DNA from: an uncultured Lachnospiraceae bacterium
Lineage (GTDB): Bacteria > Bacillota_A > Clostridia > Lachnospirales > Lachnospiraceae
Assembly (NCBI GenBank): GCA_947564305.1
Contig: CANOBT010000229.1
Span: 1-7,418, forward strand
DNA: 7,418 bases
Reading direction: 5' to 3'
This document shows, one piece after another, positions 1-5,376 of this stretch. Numbering within the stretch: the first letter of the stretch is position 1; each line of letters opens with the position of its first letter. A program made the translations under genes and the position numbers. The notes under the pieces are model-generated. The model had not been told where the DNA came from, did no database searches, and was given only the letters and a program-made list of their open reading frames with translations.

Positions 1-41
1 GACCGACGCACTGACACTGGGGGCGCAGATGGAGAAGAAGG

Positions 42-215
42 TCATCGATACGGATAGGCCGGCAGGAAACTGTGGGGCGCAATGGCCCGGCAATGGAACT
101 GCCGGACCACAAGCTCCGCATAATCGGATGCTTTCTTCATGTTCTCCCTGATCTGCTGCTCTGTGGGCGCAGACAGCGGGGAACAGATATATACCAGTTC
201 ATTCTTCTTTATCAT
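42..215 (-). pseudogene. DUF4406-like (nucleoside deoxyribosyltransferase-fold) protein, truncated at 57 aa
   Basis: The ATG (213-215) overlaps the yqaJ stop by four bases and has a good AAAGGAG site in the end of yqaJ, so it is translationally coupled. The protein begins MIKKNELVYICSPLSAP and reaches a RAIAPHSFLPAY segment, matching the N-terminal half of DUF4406 proteins, small phage/ICE proteins with a nucleoside 2-deoxyribosyltransferase-like fold. Family members normally continue with an L-D-D stretch and run to about 100 residues or more. Here the frame ends in PYR and TGA right after PAY. GATGAC (Asp-Asp) is still present but one frame off, and nothing family-like follows to the window edge. 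I read this as a frameshifted or rearranged copy. A genuine short product is possible. The family call is from motif memory and is moderate. Confidence 0.55.
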
Positions 216-1252
216 GCTGCTCCTTTCTTCTTTACAGAAAAGCGCCTGCTTTCCGTCGTGTTCACATAGTCATCATAGACATCCGGAAACTGTATCTTTA
301 AGCGCTCCAGTCCCTTTTTGTCTATGCCCGTGCGGTAGGCGGGATTATAGGAGACAAGATACTCTACCTGCCCGTCCTTTAAGACGCCGGTACAGCTTAC
401 ACCCATATCCTCCACGATCCCCGCATAGGCTTCCTTCATCAGGCCATCCAGCTTTTTTACTTCGCTCTCATGCCGTGCTTTCTCTTCCTTCAGCTGCAGG
501 TATCTCTCCAGCTCCACCACATGTTTCCGGTCCAGATTCACCTGATCCGCATCCTTTTCTGCAGGGCCGCAGTGCCTGCGGATGCTTTCCAGCACCAGAT
601 CCGGTTTCTCTGTGTAGGGAGGTTCGACGCCTTTTTCCACATACTCCTTCCAGAAATATTCCTCCTCTGCGATCAGGTCCTCCTCAATATCCAGGTCCCG
701 CTCCACACAGCGGATGATAAACTCAGACTCATTGTTCCCGTACAGGCAGGCGAAATAGACTTTATCCAGATTCAGAACCGCCATATAGTGCCGTCCCTGA
801 TACTCATAATTAACCGGAACGGAATCATTGCTCCATTTGTTCTGGCAGTTGTAATTAGTGGTCTTACATTCCAGAATGCCTGTGGTTCCGTCAGCAAAAT
901 CAATGAAATAATCCACATCTGCCAGCATGAACGGATACAGCGGATGCTGAAACATCTTCCGGATGGCGTAGACCTTAAATCCGGTCTTCCGGGCGAAGAT
1001 TTCAGCTACCAGATCCTCCAGACGATGGCCGACTTCCTTTGCCACCCAGTTGTCCTCTTCCTCATCCATGACCGGCTGGATGCCCCGTTTGTCATAGTAA
1101 AGATCCCTTTTCGTACAGAAAGGGGACATTCCCATGACTGCGGCAGCATCGCTCCCGCCGATTCCCCTGCGGCGCCAGGAAAGCCAGTCCTCACGGCATA
1201 AGTTTTCCGTGTCTACCAGTACCGCCGCCTCATAATTTAAGTTCAGACTCAT
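212..1252 (-). CDS. YqaJ-family (lambda exonuclease-like) viral recombinase, 346 aa
   Basis: This is a PD-(D/E)XK nuclease of the YqaJ/lambda-exonuclease family, which resects double-stranded DNA ends so that a single-strand annealing protein can recombine them. The motifs are in family order: RRRGIGGSDAAAVMG (about 27-41), GHRLEDLVA with the likely metal-binding Glu79, ADVDYF (Asp112/Asp114), the ECK motif (Glu128-Lys130) and YEYQGRHYM with Gln152. Residues about 240-275 are charged and heptad-like, so a coiled coil is likely, followed by a short C-terminal region. A GTG start at 1267 is possible, but the ATG at 1252 has an AAAGGAG site at 1258-1264 with ideal spacing, so I chose it. It is third in the leftward operon, behind a terminator. 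No RecT, Erf or Rad52-like partner is visible here; it may lie outside the window. Confidence 0.88.
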   Translation of the reverse strand: MSLNLNYEAAVLVDTENLCREDWLSWRRRGIGGSDAAAVMGMSPFCTKRDLYYDKRGIQPVMDEEEDNWVAKEVGHRLEDLVAEIFARKTGFKVYAIRKMFQHPLYPFMLADVDYFIDFADGTTGILECKTTNYNCQNKWSNDSVPVNYEYQGRHYMAVLNLDKVYFACLYGNNESEFIIRCVERDLDIEEDLIAEEEYFWKEYVEKGVEPPYTEKPDLVLESIRRHCGPAEKDADQVNLDRKHVVELERYLQLKEEKARHESEVKKLDGLMKEAYAGIVEDMGVSCTGVLKDGQVEYLVSYNPAYRTGIDKKGLERLKIQFPDVYDDYVNTTESRRFSVKKKGAA

Positions 1253-1271
1253 ATTTTCTCCTTTCACGGCA

Positions 1272-1306
1272 GAAAAAAGAGAAGGACAGGCCCTTCTCCA
1301 TCTGCC
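1272..1306 (-). terminator. Intrinsic terminator between the 144-aa gene and yqaJ
   Basis: Read on the minus strand, a perfect 7-bp stem GAGAAGG/CCTTCTC with loop GCCTGT (1279-1298) is followed directly by six T residues (1273-1278). An outer GGCAGA/TCTGCC pair (1301-1306 with 1268-1273) could close the stem instead and would consume part of the T-tract, giving an alternative fold. It sits in the only sizeable gap inside an otherwise overlapping operon. It probably lowers or conditions expression of yqaJ and the gene after it. No clear promoter is seen between it and yqaJ. Confidence 0.7.
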
Positions 1307-1314
1307 GGCTGTAT

Positions 1315-1749
1315 TTAATTTTTCTTATCCGTCTGTTCCTGTGCCGTCTTTCTGGCAGAAGTGTTCTGTTTCCGCCTGGCTGCCAGGACTACGGCATCCT
1401 CTCCCACATCTTCCTCTTTCCTGTGGTTTTTCTTCCTGCACTTTTCAATCGCCGCTTCCCGGTCATATCCGATCTGCTCCGATATGAGCTTCTCAATCTT
1501 CAGGCAGCGCCTGATATGGAGCTCATACTGTATCCGGCCGCAGGCATTCATGTGCTCACCTTCCTCCTCCAGATATTCTGACAGAAGGCCGGCATAGTCT
1601 GCCAGCGCATTGCAGATAACAATCAGGTCTCCCTGACAGCTCTGCACACAGTCAAACTTATTTCTCTCCAGATGATAATAGCGTACCGGAACCCCGGCAG
1701 CCTCATCCTGAATCACTTCTCCCGTAATTTCCACTGTCTCTCTCACCAT
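1315..1749 (-). CDS. Hypothetical protein, 144 aa, basic C-terminal tail
   Basis: I do not recognise a named family. The ATG overlaps the stop of the upstream DUF932-like gene by seven bases. The nearest upstream purine run is GGGGG, a weak ribosome binding site, so translation probably depends on coupling. Residues 1-30 look beta-rich (VEITGEVIQDEAAGVPVRYY). Residues about 38-105 look helical and contain four cysteines (34, 38, 46 and 70) plus others at 82 and 104, without a clear zinc-finger spacing. Residues about 104-144 are highly charged, Lys/Arg-rich and probably disordered, which would fit nucleic-acid binding. No signal peptide or membrane segment is visible. Its place between DUF932-like and YqaJ genes suggests a DNA-metabolism accessory of the element; that is inference only. 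A terminator follows it. Confidence 0.75.
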   Translation of the reverse strand: MVRETVEITGEVIQDEAAGVPVRYYHLERNKFDCVQSCQGDLIVICNALADYAGLLSEYLEEEGEHMNACGRIQYELHIRRCLKIEKLISEQIGYDREAAIEKCRKKNHRKEEDVGEDAVVLAARRKQNTSARKTAQEQTDKKN

Positions 1750-2894
1750 TTGTAATCCCCCGGAATGTCATAGTCTGTCCAGTGAATGGATAAAGCCCTT
1801 GCAATGTTCTCCTCCATCCTGGCAATCTTACTGCCTTCCTCTCCTTCGCAGGCCAGCATATACAGTATCTCTGAGATGCCGAAATAAATCTCATGGGCTG
1901 TACAGGGATCTTCCCCATACTGGGCTTTGAACAGTTCTACAGCTTCCGCTTCATATTTTCTTGCTATCCCCAGTCGGTCCATGACACCTTTCATGCAGTT
2001 GACCGGATTCAGAATCTCGACGGAGAGCAGCTTTACCAGGTTCCCGGCTGCCAGCTGGTACTTTCCGTAAAGCATCTTCAGCTGTTCATCAAAATCGCTG
2101 ATCCGCGTCCCGTTCCTGTGTCCAAGGCGGAGCGGGCTGCCCAGGTTGATGGTTGTGTTCCCGTTCCCGGAGAGGAGCATGGGATAAATATTCGCTCCGC
2201 CCGATCCGGTATCAGAAGTCGTGATCCGTACCGCAGGCTTCATTTCCTCCGGCTCTTTTCCGTGCAGACAGAGTTCTTTTTGGTATGCCTCCAGAAGCTT
2301 ATCTTCTCCGGACAGCTCCCATAAGGCAGATGCCATGTCATGCTCATAAAATCCACCCAGCCAGGTGCAGCCTTTAAATTCCGAATTAAAATACTCCACG
2401 GAATGCATGAAGATCTGTTCCATGTTCAGCACTGCATAGTCATGACAGTCTCCGCCCAGCACGGCGCTCACCTTTCCTTCCGAAATGCGCAGGAGTGCTT
2501 CTCCCTTCGCCACCTTCAGGCAGTCGTTCAGGATACGGGCATAGACGTTTTTCTCCACTCTGCGGAGTCCGGCTCCTGAAATGCCTGCCCGGTCAAGGAT
2601 GCTTTTGATTGCGCAGCACCGCACCGGATAATACTGGTTTCTCACTTTCAGAAGAAGCCCCGTATTCAGGATGGTATCTGTGATGATTCCTTCATCCAGG
2701 CCTTCCTCTGCATACTTCTCCCGAAGTTCCTCTGCCACCCTGCTGTCATCTGTAATTGGCACCAGGCGCAGATTTTTGGACTTTTTCCGTTCCCAGAAGG
2801 AATTCCTTCCGATGCTCTCAAGGCACTCCAGAAATTCATCCTGTTTTGCGAAGACGCCGCAATAGCTGTCTTCAAAAACTTTTGTTCCATTCAT
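1743..2894 (-). CDS. DUF932-like phage/plasmid protein, 383 aa
   Basis: First gene of the leftward operon. I chose the ATG at 2894, which has AAAGGTGG eight bases upstream; a GTG at 2906 with GGAGGG nine bases upstream would add four residues. The pattern resembles DUF932, found in phage, plasmid and ICE operons and of unknown biochemical role. A segment RISEGKVSAVLGGDCHDYAVL (about 136-156) matches the family's 'dg-x-vrAvLSdrY-x-ldN' block. A later PAVRITTSDTGSGGANIYPM stretch (about 220-239) matches its 'v-x-i-NSdtG-x-x-l-x-p' block. A helical C-terminal half follows. The usual CtNG motif after the second block is not obvious (GHRNG at 258-262 may correspond), so this would be a divergent member. 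No membrane or signal segment is seen. Expression probably depends on the long upstream leader and its terminator. Confidence 0.6.
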   Translation of the reverse strand: MNGTKVFEDSYCGVFAKQDEFLECLESIGRNSFWERKKSKNLRLVPITDDSRVAEELREKYAEEGLDEGIITDTILNTGLLLKVRNQYYPVRCCAIKSILDRAGISGAGLRRVEKNVYARILNDCLKVAKGEALLRISEGKVSAVLGGDCHDYAVLNMEQIFMHSVEYFNSEFKGCTWLGGFYEHDMASALWELSGEDKLLEAYQKELCLHGKEPEEMKPAVRITTSDTGSGGANIYPMLLSGNGNTTINLGSPLRLGHRNGTRISDFDEQLKMLYGKYQLAAGNLVKLLSVEILNPVNCMKGVMDRLGIARKYEAEAVELFKAQYGEDPCTAHEIYFGISEILYMLACEGEEGSKIARMEENIARALSIHWTDYDIPGDYKW

Positions 2895-2916
2895 GTTTTT
2901 TTCCACCTTTCTTTTC

Positions 2917-2933
2917 CCTCCGTTTTCCGGAGG
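2917..2933 (-). promoter_or_regulatory. Hairpin just upstream of the DUF932-like ribosome binding site
   Basis: A perfect 6-bp stem CCTCCG/CGGAGG with a 5-nt loop lies in the leader. On the minus strand its 3' arm contains GGAGG, so the stem would hide the GGAGGG that could serve the alternative GTG start, leaving AAAGGTGG and the ATG exposed. It has no T-tract on either strand close enough for a convincing terminator. Confidence 0.4.
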
Positions 2934-3004
2934 ATTTTTAGTTTTTTATCCAGCCGCTTATGCGGATTAAGCCTTTTGAGGCATTTCTGGTATGTTTATG
3001 GTAC

Positions 3005-3041
3005 AAAAAAAGGAATGGTCCCATACGGGGTTCCATTCCTT
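3005..3041 (-). terminator. Strong intrinsic terminator inside the operon leader (candidate attenuator)
   Basis: On the minus strand a perfect 9-bp stem AAGGAATGG/CCATTCCTT (3010-3018 with 3033-3041), extended internally by CCC/GGG pairs, is followed by seven T residues (3005-3011). It lies about 280 nt after the predicted transcription start and about 110 nt before the first start codon. As no gene is convincing upstream of it on this strand, its likely role is conditional termination rather than ending a gene. The TAA of a small upstream reading frame (3040-3042) overlaps the first bases of the stem. Confidence 0.75.
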
Positions 3042-3328
3042 ACTGCGTGTGGCTTTCCACAAATCCCATCTCCTGCAGAGCCGTCTGCCGGAAAATAAAA
3101 AAGTGCCAAAAGACTGCCATGCCGCATCGGAAAAATCCTTTGTTCTTCCTGATGCCCGGACAGCTCCTGACACTAAATACAATCATAAACAGCGTATGCA
3201 GTCGGCTTCTGCCGCTATATGACAGAGCCGGAACCTGCGGCTTACAGTAAACAGGCAGACACATCTGGTATGTCCTGCCGGTTTCCGTTTCCCATGACAG
3301 GTCTCGCATAAAAATCAATTACGAATTT

Positions 3329-3358
3329 ATCTTAGCACAATATCTTGTATCATGTCAA
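3329..3358 (-). promoter_or_regulatory. Sigma-A promoter for the leftward operon
   Basis: On the minus strand a perfect -35 TTGACA (3353-3358) is followed after 18 bases by TAAGAT (3329-3334), preceded by the extended -10 element TGC. Transcription would begin near 3322 and run into the DUF932-like leader. This is the best promoter match in the window. Confidence 0.7.
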
Positions 3359-3362
3359 CTTT

Positions 3363-3371
3363 ATTATACCA
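3363..3371 (-). promoter_or_regulatory. Second candidate minus-strand promoter (extended -10)
   Basis: TGGTATAAT on the minus strand is a perfect extended -10. The hexamer 17 bases upstream (ACAGGG) is a poor -35. It would feed the same leftward operon about 35 bases upstream of the main promoter. The -35 of the main promoter overlaps its start-point region, so the two may compete. AT-rich surroundings make chance matches likely. Confidence 0.35.
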
Positions 3372-3414
3372 TATCTATTATTTTGCCCTGTTTAAAATTT
3401 TTTTCAAGTATTTA

Positions 3415-3593
3415 CCGGCCGGGGGATATTTCTGTATAAAACCTTCTCCGGACCTCCGGATAAGGTTTGCTGCTCCTTGAAAACTGAAGAGCATACGCCA
3501 TCATGTATATGGGTTCCGATGGCCGGCTTTCTGCATGGATTATGCCCGGCCCGGATGAAATCGCACACAGTGCAGCCAGTCAACGCGGCCGGG
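3415..3593. other. Dense GC-rich inverted-repeat region between the two divergent promoters
   Basis: No gene is visible. In order, the region has: a CCGGCCGG palindrome (3415-3422); an AAACCTT/AAGGTTT stem (3439-3445 with 3462-3468) enclosing two TCCGGA copies; a GCCATC/GATGGC stem (3496-3501 with 3517-3522); GGCCGG (3520-3525) pairing with CCGGCC (3546-3551) around an inner GCAT/ATGC hairpin; and CCCGGCC (3545-3551) pairing with GGCCGGG (3587-3593), enclosing a GCAC/GTGC hairpin. Several share bases and exclude one another. It may be a structured RNA or switch, a conjugation or replication origin, or protein-binding DNA. A TATAAA at 3435-3440, with TTTACC 18 bases upstream, is a possible plus-strand promoter. 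Confidence 0.45.
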
Positions 3594-3685
3594 AAGGGCG
3601 CAGGAAACGGTGGTGGAAGGTATGTGTAACCATCAAAAATTTTCTATAATTTTTGCAAGAAGCTAATCACCAATATTTTCAGATA

Positions 3686-3694
3686 TGTTATACT
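3686..3694 (+). promoter_or_regulatory. Extended -10 promoter for DUF3173-integrase
   Basis: TGTTATACT is an extended -10 with five of six consensus bases in the hexamer (3689-3694). The hexamer 17 bases upstream (TCACCA) is a weak -35. Transcription would start near 3701, inside the inverted repeat described next, giving a short leader of about 43 nt. A TATAAT at 3645-3650 is an alternative without a good -35. Confidence 0.5.
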
Positions 3695-3696
3695 TA

Positions 3697-3730
3697 TAGC
3701 CAGATATTGTGTTTTCTCATATCCTGGCTA
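3697..3730. promoter_or_regulatory. 11-bp inverted repeat over the integrase-operon start point (operator-like)
   Basis: TAGCCAGATAT (3697-3707) is matched by ATATCCTGGCTA (3719-3730), identical as inverted arms apart from one extra base, with an 11-base spacer. It directly follows the -10 and ends one base before the AAAGGAGG region that serves DUF3173. As DNA it fits a dimeric repressor or excisionase site blocking transcription. As RNA it would form a hairpin abutting the ribosome binding site. Confidence 0.55.
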
Positions 3731-3743
3731 GGAAAGGAGGCGT

Positions 3744-3938
3744 ATGGTTACAGTAACGAAGGGCGATTTAATAGCGCTGGGATATGGACCATCTTTTGCG
3801 GCAGACATCATAAGAGAAACGAAAAAGCTTATGGTATCAAGGGGACATACATACTACCAGTCACGAAAACTGGACAGGGTTCCCAGAGAAGCTGTGGAAG
3901 AATTACTGGGAATCACGATTCCCGACAAACAGAATTGA
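3744..3938 (+). CDS. DUF3173 family protein, 64 aa (excisionase-like partner of the integrase)
   Basis: The start is ATG preceded by AAAGGAGG at the short spacing of three bases. A longer frame from 3653 in another phase is a shadow. The sequence MVTVTKGDLIALGYGPSFAA, then IIRETKKLMVSRG and a C-terminal VPREAVEELLGI, is the typical DUF3173 pattern: a small helical, helix-turn-helix-like protein encoded just before tyrosine integrases of Firmicutes ICEs and related elements. By position and size it is thought to act like an excisionase or integration regulator; I know of no direct biochemistry for this copy. It ends 36 bases before the integrase start and almost certainly shares its transcript. 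An inverted repeat over the promoter suggests repressor or self control. Confidence 0.85.
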   Translation: MVTVTKGDLIALGYGPSFAADIIRETKKLMVSRGHTYYQSRKLDRVPREAVEELLGITIPDKQN

Positions 3939-3974
3939 TTGTACTTCTTGCACATCTATGTGAGGAGTGAAATC

Positions 3975-5159
3975 ATGGCAAAAGATCCAATTAAAAAAGC
4001 AGGCAACGGAACCTATTACTTCCGTGCAAATTTAGGCTACCATCCCGTTACCGGAAAGCAGATCCAGAAATACCGCAGCGGCTTTGCTACCAAAAAGGAA
4101 GCAAGGGAAGAATATTCCAAACTGATCCTATCTTCTACCCAAGAACTGGATGAGAAAAAGAAAACCATTTCTTTTCAGAAATTTATTGAGGAGACTTATC
4201 TCCCGTGGTACAAAACACAGGTAAAGGAAAGCACCTACCTGAACCGCTATTCCACCATTCAGAAGCATTTTGCATACTTCTACAAAATGGCGACGGATGA
4301 GATCGAACCCATTCATGTCCAGAGCTGGCAGTTGGAACTGGCAAAGCAGTTCAGTCCGAACTATATCCATGTGGTGCAGGGGCTGCTCTCCCTTGCCTTT
4401 GACCGGGCGATTGTACTGGGGATAGCCAAGAAGAATCCGTCAAGGATGATCGGGAACATCAAGTCCAAAAAGACACAGGTGGATTTCTGGACGCTGGAGG
4501 AATTTCAGAAAGTAATCTCCCTGCTCTACAAGGGTGATTATTATGAACATTATCTCTTTATCTCCTTCTGGCTGCTGTTTATGACAGGAATGCGGATTGG
4601 TGAAGCTGCGGCACTGCTGTGGTCGGATATTGATTTTGATACAGGACTGTTAAGCATAACCAAGACCATGTACTATAAGTCGATGGATGATTTCAAACCT
4701 GTTGAGCCGAAAACGCAGGCGAGCGTCCGCACCATTTACATTGACAAGGATACCATAAGGGAACTGAAGGCATGGCAGGAAGTCCAGAAAAAAGTTCTGA
4801 AAAACTGTGACTATGTGTTAAGCTACAACGGCATACCCACCAGCAAGCATACCCTGCCACGGGCATTGGAAAAACTTGCCGAGCTTGCCGGCGTACACCG
4901 TATCAAAATCCATGCACTGAGGCATTCCCACGCTTCCCTGCTCATCAGTATGGGCGAAAATCCCCTGTTGATCAAAGAGCGCCTGGGGCACGAAAAAATA
5001 CAGACGACCTTGGGAACCTATGGTCATCTGTATCCTAACACCAATCTTGAAGTTGCCAATAAGCTGACCGGGGTACTGCAGTATACGCCCGCCACCCAAA
5101 GCGTTGCAGACTATACGAGCAACCAGCACACCGCAGCTTATCACAAAGAAGTGAAATAA
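3975..5159 (+). CDS. int: Site-specific tyrosine recombinase (integrase), 394 aa
   Basis: This enzyme integrates and excises the mobile element by a 3'-phosphotyrosine mechanism. The frame is open from 3939, but the ATG at 3975 with GAGGAG eight bases upstream gives the usual integrase N-terminus. An arm-type DNA-binding domain (about 11-50, NGTYYFRANLGY... KYRSGFATKKEA) is followed by a SAM-like core-binding domain (about 66-155) and the catalytic domain (about 170-365). The catalytic set appears complete: Arg207 (TGMRIGEA), probable Lys246, His313 and Arg316 (HALRHSHA), His339 (LGH) and nucleophile Tyr349 (TYGHLYP). The length is usual for Tn916/phage-type integrases of Firmicutes. It is the last plus-strand gene, and the sequence after it probably holds the right attachment site. 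No plus-strand intrinsic terminator is evident. Confidence 0.95.
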   Translation: MAKDPIKKAGNGTYYFRANLGYHPVTGKQIQKYRSGFATKKEAREEYSKLILSSTQELDEKKKTISFQKFIEETYLPWYKTQVKESTYLNRYSTIQKHFAYFYKMATDEIEPIHVQSWQLELAKQFSPNYIHVVQGLLSLAFDRAIVLGIAKKNPSRMIGNIKSKKTQVDFWTLEEFQKVISLLYKGDYYEHYLFISFWLLFMTGMRIGEAAALLWSDIDFDTGLLSITKTMYYKSMDDFKPVEPKTQASVRTIYIDKDTIRELKAWQEVQKKVLKNCDYVLSYNGIPTSKHTLPRALEKLAELAGVHRIKIHALRHSHASLLISMGENPLLIKERLGHEKIQTTLGTYGHLYPNTNLEVANKLTGVLQYTPATQSVADYTSNQHTAAYHKEVK

Positions 5160-5161
5160 AA

Positions 5162-5180
5162 AATGCAATCGTAATGCAAT
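5162..5180. repeat. Paired 8-bp direct repeat AATGCAAT just after int
   Basis: AATGCAAT occurs at 5162-5169 and 5173-5180, separated by CGT, so the two copies are one helical turn (11 bp) apart. It lies immediately after the integrase stop. Paired repeats in helical phase near an integrase gene fit arm-type binding sites for the integrase or excisionase, but this is inference from position. Confidence 0.4.
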
Positions 5181-5189
5181 AAAAAGAGG

Positions 5190-5229
5190 AAAAAAGCCGC
5201 AAACCCTTGATTTTACTGGCTTTACGGCT
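5190..5229 (-). terminator. Intrinsic terminator for the DUF262-HEPN operon
   Basis: On the minus strand AGCCGTAAA (5221-5229) pairs with TTTGCGGCT (5195-5203), nine pairs with one G-T wobble, followed by a T-tract interrupted only by CC further on. The loop is 17 nt. It sits where a transcript from the right-hand operon would otherwise run antisense into int. On the plus strand no T-tract follows, so it would not end int transcription well. Confidence 0.6.
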
Positions 5230-5237
5230 CACCTCCG

Positions 5238-5263
5238 ACTATTCGAACTCCTCGGCGGATAGT
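5238..5263. repeat. 8-bp dyad with TTCGAA, candidate integrase core or binding site
   Basis: ACTATTCG (5238-5245) and CGGATAGT (5256-5263) form inverted arms with one G-T mismatch around a 10-base centre. GAACT recurs at 5245-5249 and 5266-5270. Imperfect inverted arms around a short centre are the usual form of a tyrosine-recombinase core site. Without the matching left end the assignment is tentative. Confidence 0.3.
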
Positions 5264-5292
5264 TTGAACTGGCTACTTTTCTCTGATTTTCA

Positions 5293-5309
5293 ATGGATTT
5301 ATTATCCAT
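5293..5309. repeat. Perfect 6-bp inverted repeat ATGGAT/ATCCAT
   Basis: A perfect 6-bp hairpin with a 5-base AT loop at the point where composition drops to AT-rich. A weaker AAAAA(t)CG/CGTTTTT fold follows at about 5317-5335. A 26-codon minus-strand frame (5229-5309, MDNKSIENQRK...) starts here but lacks a good ribosome binding site. The rest of 5264-5353 shows nothing else I can name. Confidence 0.3.
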
Positions 5310-5353
5310 ATTCTTTAAAAATCGCTCTCGTTTTTGTTCCAGTCAAAATTCTT

Positions 5354-5375
5354 AGAGCCAAAATAGAGCCAAAAT
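5354..5375. repeat. Tandem 11-bp repeat AGAGCCAAAAT x2 next to the HEPN stop
   Basis: Two perfect, directly abutting copies (5354-5364 and 5365-5375) end one base before the stop codon of the HEPN gene. Read on the minus strand they are ATTTTGGCTCT twice. They may be part of the attachment site, where the element meets the 3' end of the resident gene, or protein-binding repeats. The left end of the element is outside the window, so the duplication expected for an att core cannot be tested here. Confidence 0.45.
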
Positions 5376-5376
5376 T

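Larger units (their letters stand above)
2895..3322 (-). promoter_or_regulatory. Long structured 5' leader of the DUF932-like operon
   Basis: About 430 nt separate the predicted start point (near 3322) from the first start codon, with no convincing gene. Read in the direction of transcription it contains a bulged GGCAG(g)ACA/TGTCTGCC hairpin, AGCCG/CGGCT, CGGC/GCCG and GCAGA/TCTGC hairpins, then the strong terminator at 3005-3041. After it come GCCT/AGGC, CCGC/GCGG and CCTCCG/CGGAGG hairpins before the ribosome binding site. A mini-ORF starting GTG (residues V/M-ESHTQ), with AGGAG nine bases upstream, ends in TAA exactly at the terminator stem, as leader peptides do in attenuators. Small ORFs across the region have no good start and no recognisable domain. 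I know no matching RNA family. Confidence 0.45.

Noticed and set aside
470..1201. Long plus-strand frames opposite yqaJ and the DUF932-like gene (also 139-717 and 1893-2324)
   Set aside because: They are antisense shadows of well-supported genes with clear motifs and ribosome binding sites on the minus strand.
2960..3250. Plus-strand frames of 76-96 codons opposite the leader
   Set aside because: No ribosome binding site or promoter, no recognisable domain, and they run through the terminator hairpin.
3040..3318. 92-codon minus-strand frame across the leader
   Set aside because: It starts at TTG or an unsupported ATG, has no ribosome binding site, shows no domain, ends inside the terminator stem and competes with other equally random frames (for example 2967-3182).
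3473..3492. CTCCTTGAAAACTGAAGAGC, similar to sequences in rRNA operon leaders and spacers
   Set aside because: Only a short similarity; no rRNA sequence or processing stems are nearby, and the segment folds as a small local hairpin.
5231..5262. tRNA-like T-arm (AGTTCGAAT on the minus strand), suggesting a tRNA attachment site
   Set aside because: The flanking bases do not form a 5-bp T-stem, and no acceptor, D or anticodon arms can be found.
5229..5309. 26-codon minus-strand frame MDNKSIENQRK...
   Set aside because: Weak ribosome binding site, no known motif, and its start coincides with a hairpin; it more likely arises by chance in the att region.
5354..5375. Tandem repeat as the start of a CRISPR array
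   Set aside because: Only two abutting 11-base copies with no spacers and no cas genes.
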